The translations under genes and the position numbers were made by a program. From NCBI GenBank assembly GCA_017446645.1, contig JAFSQO010000043.1, forward strand, positions 1-5,059: a stretch of DNA of 5,059 bases. Direction: 5' to 3'. Positions within the stretch are counted from its first letter, which is position 1; each line of letters starts with the position of its first letter. This DNA is from Synergistaceae bacterium (GTDB taxonomy: Bacteria > Synergistota > Synergistia > Synergistales > Aminobacteriaceae). The notes beneath the pieces are model-generated. The model was not told the DNA's origin, made no database searches, and was given only the letters and a program-made list of their open reading frames with translations. Below are positions 1 to 5,059 of this stretch, one piece after another.

Positions 1-251
1 AATGTTAAGACAGTAACCCAGATTATTTTGCCCGAACGCCTCAAGCTCCCAGTGTTTGAGACAGCTCCTGCTATCGAGGCAAAGACCATTGGGACGACTA
101 TGCAGAACATCAGGCGTATAAATATAGTCCCAAGGAATGCTATATTGCTAGCGAAGGCCGGATAAATATAGCCCGTTATTGAGCCAAGAATCATAGCTGC
201 AATAAGTATCGTCAAAAAGAAATAATTTTTTGCTATGGATTGAGCTTTCAT
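1..251 (-). CDS. Dicarboxylate/amino acid:cation symporter, N-terminal part (DAACS/SDF family), cut by the window edge
   Basis: Only the first 83 residues are in the window; the gene continues past the left edge. The ATG (249-251, read on -) follows a GGAGGA ribosome binding site at 266-271, with a longish 14-nt spacer and no better in-frame start. Two hydrophobic segments are visible, at about residues 10-30 and 41-64. The second contains IRLMFCIVVPMVFASI (45-60), which matches the family's conserved second helix (FLRLIKMIVVPLVFSSI type), with the conserved proline at residue 54. Known members (GltP, DctA, SstT) are inner-membrane carriers that import glutamate, aspartate, C4-dicarboxylates, or serine/threonine with Na+ or H+. 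The substrate cannot be told from this fragment because the binding residues lie in the missing C-terminal half. It is divergent from the sugar transporter operon. Family assignment is fairly secure; any link to that operon is only by position. Confidence 0.85.
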   Translation of the reverse strand, partial: MKAQSIAKNYFFLTILIAAMILGSITGYIYPAFASNIAFLGTIFIRLMFCIVVPMVFASIAGAVSNTGSLRRSGKIIWVTVLT

Positions 252-265
252 AATTTTATAACAAA

Positions 266-271
266 TCCTCC
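266..271 (-). promoter_or_regulatory. Ribosome binding site of the symporter gene
   Basis: Reads GGAGGA on the - strand, 14 nt before the ATG at 251. The spacing is longer than usual, but no ATG, GTG or TTG lies in frame at a better distance, so the ATG is kept. Confidence 0.6.
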
Positions 272-309
272 TGTTCAATTTTAATTTTATTCTCTTACTC
301 TTACTATCT

Positions 310-321
310 ATAATTAATTAT
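310..321. repeat. Perfect 12-bp AT palindrome in the divergent intergenic region
   Basis: ATAATTAATTAT is a perfect inverted repeat with no central gap. It lies about 20 bp upstream of the -35 box of the + strand promoter and about 60 bp before the symporter start, so it could be a regulator site serving either side. It is composed only of A and T in an AT-rich spacer, so chance is a real alternative. Confidence 0.35.
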
Positions 322-341
322 CACTAGCATTACATAATAAA

Positions 342-370
342 TTGACAAGAAAAAATCTGCATGTTATTAT
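342..370 (+). promoter_or_regulatory. Sigma-70 type promoter of the sugar transporter operon
   Basis: A perfect -35 box TTGACA (342-347) is followed by a 17-bp spacer and a -10 box TATTAT (365-370, five of six bases match TATAAT). Transcription would start near 376-378, leaving a leader of about 170 nt before the binding-protein start at 547. AT-rich sequence upstream (about 310-341) could help recruitment. No equally good promoter was found for the divergent symporter: TTGTCA on the - strand (348-343) has a GATAAT 20 bp away, which is too far. Confidence 0.75.
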
Positions 371-378
371 CACGTGCA
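358..378. promoter_or_regulatory. Candidate operator: imperfect 21-bp palindrome over the -10 box
   Basis: The sequence from TGCATG to CACGTGCA is symmetric around base 368, with 8 of 10 base pairs matching; the mismatches are 362/374 and 365/371. The outer arms are TGCA/TGCA. It covers the end of the spacer, the whole -10 box and the expected transcription start. That position is typical for a repressor that blocks RNA polymerase, such as a LacI- or GntR-family sugar regulator. No regulator gene is in the window, so which protein binds is unknown. Confidence 0.4.
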
Positions 379-404
379 AGATGAAATGAATCTTAGTGAG
401 TATC

Positions 405-473
405 AGATTTTACATGTGTGTAGATTTGATGCAGGTATTTGCTGGGACTTTGTTTCATTGCTACATGTAATCT
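405..473 (+). repeat. Inverted repeat in the leader of the binding-protein mRNA
   Basis: TTACATGT (410-417) is complementary to ACATGTAA (463-470). AGA (405-407) and TCT (471-473) extend the pairing after a two-base bulge (408-409). As RNA this gives 8+3 base pairs closing a 45-nt loop; a shorter competing pairing TAGATT (421-426)/AATCTA (469-474) is also possible. It may be a leader RNA structure or two copies of a DNA site, since ACATGT is itself a palindrome. I recognise no known riboswitch. Confidence 0.35.
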
Positions 474-531
474 AATCTCTGACATACTCAATTCCTTTGA
501 TCGTTTCATATTAACCTATCTTTATGAGAGC

Positions 532-535
532 GAGG
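532..535 (+). promoter_or_regulatory. Weak ribosome binding site of the binding-protein gene
   Basis: GAGG lies 11 nt before the ATG at 547, within the purine-rich run GAGAGCGAGG (526-535). It is modest for a protein expected to be abundant, but it supports 547 over the in-frame TTG at 439, which has no good site. Confidence 0.45.
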
Positions 536-546
536 CCATCTTTATT

Positions 547-1503
547 ATGAAAAAATTTGTTGCGTTTCTTGTTGTACTTGTAGTCATGAGTGCTTCTTGT
601 GCTTGCTTTGCAGCCGCTAAAGACGTGAAGGACCTCAAACTGGGCTTCATTCTTGGCAGCCGTGAACATGCTTTCTATCTCCAGATTGAGAAGGGCATCG
701 AGGCAGCAGCGAAAGAAATGGGCTTCACTGCAGTTGTCCTTGAGAGCGAACTCTCCGGAGCACTTGCTACAGAGCGTATCGAGAGCCTTATCGTTGACGG
801 AATGGACGCTATTTCACTTGCCTGCAATGAACCAGCAGCTTGTACCAACGCAATCGAAGCAGCAGACAAAGAGGGCGTTCCCATGTTCACGTTTGACTGC
901 ACGTCTGAATTAACGAAGGTCATCAAGTGCTTTGTCGGTACTGATAACTATCAGGGCGGAGTCGTCGGAGGCGAGGCCACTATCGCACAGTTAAATGCCC
1001 TCGGTCTCAAGGAAGGCGCGACTGTCGGCATTATCGGCTATCCTGAACCCCAGAGCTGCATTGACAGAGAAAACGGCTGGATGAGTGTCATGAATGCCAA
1101 GAAGGACGAGTACAAGCTCAAGGTCGTCAACGTCGGCAACTATCAGGGACAGGCTGACATCGCCCAGAACCTCATGAGTGACGCATTAATCAGCTATCCT
1201 GACATGGCCGTAGTCTTCACAGTCGGTGACCCTGCATGTATAGGTGCCCTTGCCGCTATCAAGGCTGCCGGTGCAACGACAAAGATGATCGGATTTGACG
1301 CTAACCCCGAAGCTCACCAGGCAATTCTTGACCCGACTGACGGAAAATATTGGGTTGCAGATGTCGCCCAGAACCCCTATAAGATCGGCTACACTATTGC
1401 AGAAGAAATGGTGAAATACCTGACAAAAGGTGCTGTTGACAAGCCGGTTATCCTGATTGCTCCTTATCTTGTAGACGCTTCTAATGCAGTTGCCAGCAAG
1501 TAA
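547..1503 (+). CDS. Sugar ABC transporter periplasmic substrate-binding protein (RbsB-like, Peripla_BP_4 family)
   Basis: This 318-residue protein captures the substrate outside the inner membrane and delivers it to the permease and ATPase encoded downstream. The ATG at 547 is chosen because it starts a classic signal peptide: MKK, a hydrophobic core (residues 4-14), then a cleavage region ending FAAAK (21-25) that fits signal peptidase I. The Ser-Ala-Ser-Cys at 15-18 is a poor lipobox. An in-frame extension to 439 would place non-signal sequence in front. The mature chain has the two-lobe pattern of the ribose/galactose cluster: LKLGFIL at 30-36, VPMFTFD with Asp117, VGTDNYQGG, Arg174 in the DREN-G segment, VGD with Asp228, IGFDANPEA with Asp251, and AQNPY with Gln275. 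These match ligand-contact or hinge regions of RbsB relatives, but the substrate is not readable from them. The mature part has six cysteines, many for this family. Length is normal. Confidence 0.92.
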   Translation: MKKFVAFLVVLVVMSASCACFAAAKDVKDLKLGFILGSREHAFYLQIEKGIEAAAKEMGFTAVVLESELSGALATERIESLIVDGMDAISLACNEPAACTNAIEAADKEGVPMFTFDCTSELTKVIKCFVGTDNYQGGVVGGEATIAQLNALGLKEGATVGIIGYPEPQSCIDRENGWMSVMNAKKDEYKLKVVNVGNYQGQADIAQNLMSDALISYPDMAVVFTVGDPACIGALAAIKAAGATTKMIGFDANPEAHQAILDPTDGKYWVADVAQNPYKIGYTIAEEMVKYLTKGAVDKPVILIAPYLVDASNAVASK

Positions 1504-1604
1504 GAGAAGAGAGCAAGCAAGAGTAAGGAAGGCACTAAGTAACGCGTTTATTGAAGTCAGTTAATAATCAGGTAATCATTTAATGTAATTTAGCAATAAG
1601 CATG

Positions 1605-1655
1605 AACTTTGTCTCGCACTTGCATTAGCTAATCTGTACGGGACAAAGTTTTTTT
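1605..1655 (+). terminator. Intrinsic terminator-like hairpin between binding-protein and ATPase genes
   Basis: Bases 1605-1616 (AACTTTGTCTCG) pair with 1639-1650 (CGGGACAAAGTT) over 12 positions, with one U-G wobble. The run of seven T at 1649-1655 follows directly. The 22-nt loop is long for a terminator and contains the palindrome ATTAGCTAAT (1624-1633), which can form a small inner hairpin. It sits about 100 bp after the binding-protein stop and 35 bp before the ATPase start, inside an otherwise continuous transporter operon, and no promoter with both boxes was seen after it. It therefore probably works as a partial terminator that lowers transcription of the downstream genes. Confidence 0.8.
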
Positions 1656-1675
1656 ACAGGTTAATACTCAAGAAG

Positions 1676-1684
1676 AAGGGGTGA
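1676..1684 (+). promoter_or_regulatory. Ribosome binding site that sets the ATPase start at 1690
   Basis: AAGGGGTGA closely matches the anti-Shine-Dalgarno complement AAGGAGGTGA with one base missing. It ends 5 nt before the GTG at 1690, a normal distance. The in-frame GTG at 1681 lies inside this site and so cannot use it. Confidence 0.7.
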
Positions 1685-1689
1685 CGTAC

Positions 1690-3186
1690 GTGCAACCTGT
1701 TTTACAGGCAGTTCATATCTCAAAGGTCTTTCCCGGTGTCAAGGCTCTGACGGACATCTCGATTGACTTTTACCCCGGCGAAGTTCATGCCCTTATGGGT
1801 GAAAACGGTGCTGGGAAATCGACGTTGATAAAAATTCTTTCCGGCGTATATATCCCTACAGAGGGAGAAGTGCTTTTTAACGGCGAAAAGCTCAATTTCA
1901 AAGCTCCCCGCGATGCTTTAGATAACGGCATAGCAGTCATACATCAGGAGTTAAGCATTGCAAAAGACTTGACTGTAGCAGAAAACATTTTTCTTGGTGA
2001 CGAGAGGGTAAATGGCATCTTTCTCGACAACAGCAAAATGATTGAACGCACAGAAGAGCTTCTTCGTTACATGAAGATGGACGAGATTATTCATGCAAAT
2101 GACGTAGCAAGAGACCTTACAGCAGCCCAGCAGCAAATGGTCGAGATTGCCAGGGTCATAAACAAGAATGCAAAAGTTGTAATCATGGACGAGCCAACTT
2201 CATCTTTGTCAGATCATGAAATCAATGCGCTGTTCGAGCAGATCCGAGTATTCAAAGAAAAGAATGTAGCAGTTATTTATATCAGCCATAGACTGAAAGA
2301 AATCTTCGAGATCTGTGACCGTGCGACAGTTCTGCGTGACGGCTGCTTTGTGAGGACGGACAAAATCAGCGAAATCAGCGAGCATGATTTAGTCGCAAGC
2401 ATGGTAGGCCGCGAAATTCAGGATTACTTTATTCACACCGAGCATACTTTCGGCGAGGAAATGCTCAGAGTTGAAGGTCTTACCCGTAAAGGCGAGTTCG
2501 AGAACGTATCATTTACTGCCTATCGAGGGGAAATTCTGGGTATCTCCGGCCTTGTCGGTGCAGGACGTACTGAAACAATGGAAACTATATTCGGGGCAAG
2601 AATACCTGACAGCGGGCAAGTTTTCGTATCAGGGCAGCCTGTTCACTTCACCAGCCCTAAAGATGCTATTGCCAAGAAAATCGGCATGGTTACTGAAGAC
2701 AGACGTACAACGGGGCTTATGTTGAGTGCAATGATTAAGGACAATGCTGTTCTGCCCAGTCTGATTTATCACATGAAGAAACTGGGCTTTGCTGATGACA
2801 AATGGATTGACGAGGTCAGCAGCGAATACAAGGATAAATTAAGGGTAAAGACCCCCAGCATTGAGACGATTATTGCGAATTTATCAGGAGGTAATCAGCA
2901 AAAAGTGGTCTTAGCTAAATGGCTGATTGCAGAGTCCCAGATTCTGATTTTGGACGAGCCAACGCGCGGTATTGACGTAAACGCAAAATCAGAGTTCTAT
3001 GCCCTCATGAATAATTTCGTGGATCAGGGCGGAACGATCATCATGGTGTCTTCAGAGCTGCCGGAAGTACTTGGAGTCAGCGACAGAATCATAGTAATGT
3101 GCGAGGGTCACGTTACTGGAGAGTTGAGCAGGGAAGAGGCAACTGAGACAAAAATTATGCAGCTGGCCAGCACGGTCATTAAATGA
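1690..3186 (+). CDS. Sugar ABC transporter ATP-binding protein with two nucleotide-binding domains (RbsA/MglA-like)
   Basis: This 498-residue cytoplasmic ATPase powers import and has the tandem-domain layout of the ribose/galactose cluster. Domain 1 has Walker A GENGAGKST (37-45), a Q-loop Gln at 86, a signature region LTAAQQQ (143-149) of the degenerate kind usual here, Walker B ending Asp167-Glu168, and the switch His at 200 (YISHR). Domain 2 has a degenerate Walker A, GLVGAGRT (287-294), with Arg293 in place of Lys, a canonical signature LSGGNQQ (398-404), Walker B ILILDEP (418-424), and Ser455 at the switch-His position (VSSELPE). This split, with one canonical and one degenerate site, is normal for RbsA/MglA and not damage. 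GTG at 1690 is preferred over GTG at 1681 on ribosome binding site spacing. It follows the terminator-like hairpin, and its stop overlaps the ribosome binding site of the permease gene. Family and length (about 500) are secure; the sugar is unknown. Confidence 0.96.
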   Translation: MQPVLQAVHISKVFPGVKALTDISIDFYPGEVHALMGENGAGKSTLIKILSGVYIPTEGEVLFNGEKLNFKAPRDALDNGIAVIHQELSIAKDLTVAENIFLGDERVNGIFLDNSKMIERTEELLRYMKMDEIIHANDVARDLTAAQQQMVEIARVINKNAKVVIMDEPTSSLSDHEINALFEQIRVFKEKNVAVIYISHRLKEIFEICDRATVLRDGCFVRTDKISEISEHDLVASMVGREIQDYFIHTEHTFGEEMLRVEGLTRKGEFENVSFTAYRGEILGISGLVGAGRTETMETIFGARIPDSGQVFVSGQPVHFTSPKDAIAKKIGMVTEDRRTTGLMLSAMIKDNAVLPSLIYHMKKLGFADDKWIDEVSSEYKDKLRVKTPSIETIIANLSGGNQQKVVLAKWLIAESQILILDEPTRGIDVNAKSEFYALMNNFVDQGGTIIMVSSELPEVLGVSDRIIVMCEGHVTGELSREEATETKIMQLASTVIK

Positions 3187-3191
3187 GGTGA
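3185..3191 (+). promoter_or_regulatory. Ribosome binding site of the permease gene, overlapping the ATPase stop
   Basis: GAGGTGA begins inside the TGA stop (3184-3186) of the ATPase gene and ends 5 nt before the ATG at 3197. This decides against the in-frame GTG at 3188, which is part of the site, and implies translational coupling between the two genes. Confidence 0.75.
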
Positions 3192-3196
3192 ATGAA

Positions 3197-4210
3197 ATGG
3201 CAGAGAGTAACTTAAACTTAAATAAAAATAACGCAATAAAAGGCTTCTTGATGAGAAACATGGTAGTCGTAATTCTCATCATGTTGATTGCAGGTTTTGG
3301 GCTTGGCACTTCCGGTAAATTCTTCAGCATGGCCAACATCGTGAACCTGACTACCCAGATGGCAATAAATGCAATGTTGTCCGCCGGACTTACTTACGTT
3401 ATTATCTTAGGCGGTATCGATATTTCAGTCGGTTCGGTCGCAGCATTGGCAGGTGTTGTAAGCACAAAATTATCGCTTATGTTCCCGGAGATGAGCAACT
3501 GGGGTTCAATTCCTGTCTTAATTCTTCCGGCGATTCTTGTAGGTGTCCTTTGCGGGAGCTTTACGGGTATAATGATCAGCCGTTTCAATGTCGTAGCCAT
3601 GATTGCAACTTTGGCAATGCTTACTGCAGCAAGGGGTCTTTGCTTTATTTTTTCAGGCGGTACGGCAGTCTCAGGAATTCCCAAGACATACAGCTTTATC
3701 GGCGCAGGACGCTGGCTCATAACAGAAGCTAAACCCACCGGCTGGATTCCAAATATAACGGTCTTTGTTATTATCATGGTCGTGATTATGCATATCTTGC
3801 TCAGTAAAACAGTATTCGGCCGTCATGTCTACGCTACCGGAAGCAATCGTCAAGTCGCTCACTTGGCCGGAATTAACACAAAGAACGTAATTTTCTGGGG
3901 TCATGTCCTTTGCAGTGTTGCAGCAGCATTAGCCGGAGTCCTGAATGCCTCGAAACTTGCATCAGGTCAGCCTGCAGCATGTGACGGCTATGAAATGTAC
4001 GCAATCGCAGCTACAGTTTTGGGCGGTACAAGTCTCACAGGAGGAAGCGGTTCTGTAGGGCGTGCAATGTTCGGAGTTGCAGTTATCGCAGTAATCAATA
4101 ACGGAATGAATTTAATGCACGTGAATTCTTACTGGCAGAAGGTCGTCATTGGCGCAATTATTTTATTTGCCGTTATCCTCGATATGGCTCAGAAAAAGGC
4201 GAAAAACTAA
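3197..4210 (+). CDS. Sugar ABC transporter permease (RbsC-like, BPD_transp_2 family)
   Basis: This 337-residue inner-membrane protein forms the translocation channel, probably as a homodimer since only one permease gene is present. The N-terminus is polar (MAESNLNLNKNN) and is followed by many hydrophobic segments, about 8-10. Family motifs are clear: GGIDISVGS (72-80); the cytoplasmic coupling region GRHVYATGSN with AGIN following (from 208), which contacts the ATPase; and GGTSLTGGSGS (276-286) before the last helices. Length matches RbsC (about 320-340). ATG at 3197 is chosen because GAGGTGA sits 5 nt upstream; the GTG at 3188 lies inside that site. It is 10 bp from the ATPase gene, and its TAA stop shares an A with the ATG of the next gene. 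Together with the binding protein and ATPase it forms a complete importer. Substrate cannot be read from the permease. Confidence 0.95.
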   Translation: MAESNLNLNKNNAIKGFLMRNMVVVILIMLIAGFGLGTSGKFFSMANIVNLTTQMAINAMLSAGLTYVIILGGIDISVGSVAALAGVVSTKLSLMFPEMSNWGSIPVLILPAILVGVLCGSFTGIMISRFNVVAMIATLAMLTAARGLCFIFSGGTAVSGIPKTYSFIGAGRWLITEAKPTGWIPNITVFVIIMVVIMHILLSKTVFGRHVYATGSNRQVAHLAGINTKNVIFWGHVLCSVAAALAGVLNASKLASGQPAACDGYEMYAIAATVLGGTSLTGGSGSVGRAMFGVAVIAVINNGMNLMHVNSYWQKVVIGAIILFAVILDMAQKKAKN

Positions 4211-5059
4211 TGCACTGGTTTAGTGAAGGACGGGAGTATTATGCCCGCAGGTGGTTTACAGGAATGCTGAAGGCTCATCCGGGACGCTGGCGTTTGTTTG
4301 ACAGCCAAATAGCAAGCGCAACTCTGGTCTCTTCTCAGGATGTTGCAGACCGTGTTGCAGTGATTATAAGCAGCGGAGGCTCAGACGGCCCTTGGTCTCC
4401 CGGTTTTGTAGGGGCTGAACTGGCTGATGCTGTTGTCGTAGGCGCACCATTTACAGCACCCAATGCCTATGCTATTTACGAAGTAGCAAAGTCCCTTGAC
4501 ACAGGACGGGGCGTAATTCTCCTTTATAATAACTTTATGGGTGATTATCTCAATAACGACATGGCCGAGGAACTCCTGGCTCTTGAAGGGCACAGGGCAA
4601 TTCAGATACCCGTTCATGACGATATGGGAATGGCTCGCGGTGAAGCTCGTGAATACAGGGGCGGACGTTCTGGTTCTGCGTTGATGACCCGTATCGCAGG
4701 GACAGCATCGAGGGCAGGGCTTTCACTTGATGAGATAGCTGCTCTCTTGACAAAAGCTAATTCGCGAATGTCAACACTTTGCGTCAGTGTCAATACAGAA
4801 AGCAATCTGGTAACGTTCGGCAAAGGCTTTTCTGAAGAACCTGGCTTTGAATCAGGCGAAATGGGAATGCGTGAGGCTGCTGAGGAGACTGTTAGGCTTC
4901 TCACTGAGGACCTTTCACCCAAACCTGACGAGCAAGTTCTCTTAATGGTAAATCCCTTGAGATTGGCCGGCTATGATGAGGCTTATGTTATGGGAAATTA
5001 CCTGTATGATTCACTCAGTGCAAAATACCCCGTTCTGAAAATGAATGTAGGCGCGTATA
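4210..5059 (+). CDS. Divergent dihydroxyacetone kinase DhaK-domain protein lacking the usual catalytic histidines, cut by the window edge
   Basis: The first 283 residues are present; comparison with DhaK (about 330-356 residues) suggests about 50 or more are missing. Family features run in order: GMLKAHPGRWRL (18-29; DhaK has GLVKAHP), a Gly-rich loop SSGGSDGPW (54-62), GFVGAELADAVVVGAPFTAP, NNFMGDYLN with Asp112, GGRSGSALMTRIAG, FGKGFSEEPG (203-212), and VNPL before NVGAY at the edge. DhaK covalently holds dihydroxyacetone on the His of its GIHGEPG motif and uses a second His in GSGHEP plus an Asp in the TGD motif. Here the first is Ser208 and the second position is Gly60, while Asp112 is kept. 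Ordinary dihydroxyacetone kinase activity is therefore doubtful. The start overlaps the permease stop (TAATG), with AAGG at 4196-4199, so it is coupled to the transporter. It may act on the imported substrate or sense it. No DhaL (ATP- or phosphoryl-donor subunit) is visible before the edge. Confidence 0.8.
   Translation, partial: MHWFSEGREYYARRWFTGMLKAHPGRWRLFDSQIASATLVSSQDVADRVAVIISSGGSDGPWSPGFVGAELADAVVVGAPFTAPNAYAIYEVAKSLDTGRGVILLYNNFMGDYLNNDMAEELLALEGHRAIQIPVHDDMGMARGEAREYRGGRSGSALMTRIAGTASRAGLSLDEIAALLTKANSRMSTLCVSVNTESNLVTFGKGFSEEPGFESGEMGMREAAEETVRLLTEDLSPKPDEQVLLMVNPLRLAGYDEAYVMGNYLYDSLSAKYPVLKMNVGAY

Noticed and set aside
439..546. In-frame extension of the binding protein from a TTG at 439
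   Set aside because: It has no good ribosome binding site and would bury the signal peptide beginning MKK at 547 behind 36 unrelated residues.
592..602. Lipoprotein signal (Ser-Ala-Ser-Cys) in the binding protein
   Set aside because: Ser at the -3 position is atypical for a lipobox, and a better signal peptidase I site (AAA before Lys25) follows.
1681..1689. GTG at 1681 as the ATPase start
   Set aside because: It lies inside the AAGGGGTGA ribosome binding site; the GTG at 1690 has correct spacing.
2548..2571. Missing Walker A lysine in the second ATPase domain as a sign of damage
   Set aside because: GxxGAGRT with Arg and the Ser at the switch-His position are normal for the second domain of RbsA/MglA proteins.
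3188..3196. GTG at 3188 as the permease start
   Set aside because: It is part of GAGGTGA, which is correctly spaced for the ATG at 3197.
3394..3777. Open frame of 127 codons on the - strand within the permease gene
   Set aside because: It is antisense to a well-supported permease gene, matches no family I recognise and is explained by codon bias of the sense gene.
4614..4922. Open frame of 102 codons on the - strand within the DhaK-like gene
   Set aside because: It is a shadow of the DhaK-like coding frame with low-complexity Ser/Pro/Arg content and no family resemblance.

Overview
The window holds one co-directional operon on the + strand for a ribose/galactose-type (CUT2) sugar ABC importer, followed by a divergent dihydroxyacetone-kinase-like (DhaK) gene cut off by the right edge. 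To the left, on the - strand, is the start of a dicarboxylate/amino acid:cation symporter (DAACS family), cut off by the left edge. There are no RNA genes, insertion sequences, CRISPR arrays or phage genes that I can see. The organism cannot be named from this sequence. Good Shine-Dalgarno sites (GGAGG/GAGGTGA type), an AT-rich intergenic region with a near-consensus sigma-70 promoter, and a binding protein whose signal peptide looks like a signal peptidase I substrate rather than a clear lipoprotein fit a bacterium with an outer membrane. An anaerobic gut or rumen lineage such as Synergistota or Negativicutes would fit, but this is a weak guess.

Layout: symporter N-terminus (1-251, -); divergent intergenic region (252-546) with a 12-bp palindrome, a TTGACA-N17-TATTAT promoter, an imperfect 21-bp palindrome over its -10 box, and a leader of about 170 nt with an inverted repeat; substrate-binding protein (547-1503); a 186-bp gap with a strong intrinsic terminator-like hairpin (1605-1655); two-domain ATPase (1690-3186); permease (3197-4210); DhaK-like protein (4210 to edge). 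The last three genes are tightly packed. The permease Shine-Dalgarno site overlaps the ATPase stop codon, and the DhaK-like start codon shares one base with the permease stop codon (TAATG).

Working model: the binding protein captures a sugar or polyol in the periplasm, and the ATPase and permease import it. The hairpin after the binding-protein gene would let most transcripts stop there, giving an excess of binding protein over the membrane complex. The translationally coupled DhaK-like protein would be expected to act on the imported substrate or a product of it. DhaK relatives handle short ketoses (dihydroxyacetone, erythrulose, apulose), so a C3-C5 substrate is plausible. The most notable point is that this DhaK-like protein aligns well with the family but has Gly and Ser where the two catalytic/substrate-binding histidines should be, while keeping the conserved Asp. 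It may be a kinase with altered chemistry, a non-kinase ligand sensor, or a member of an uncharacterised subfamily.
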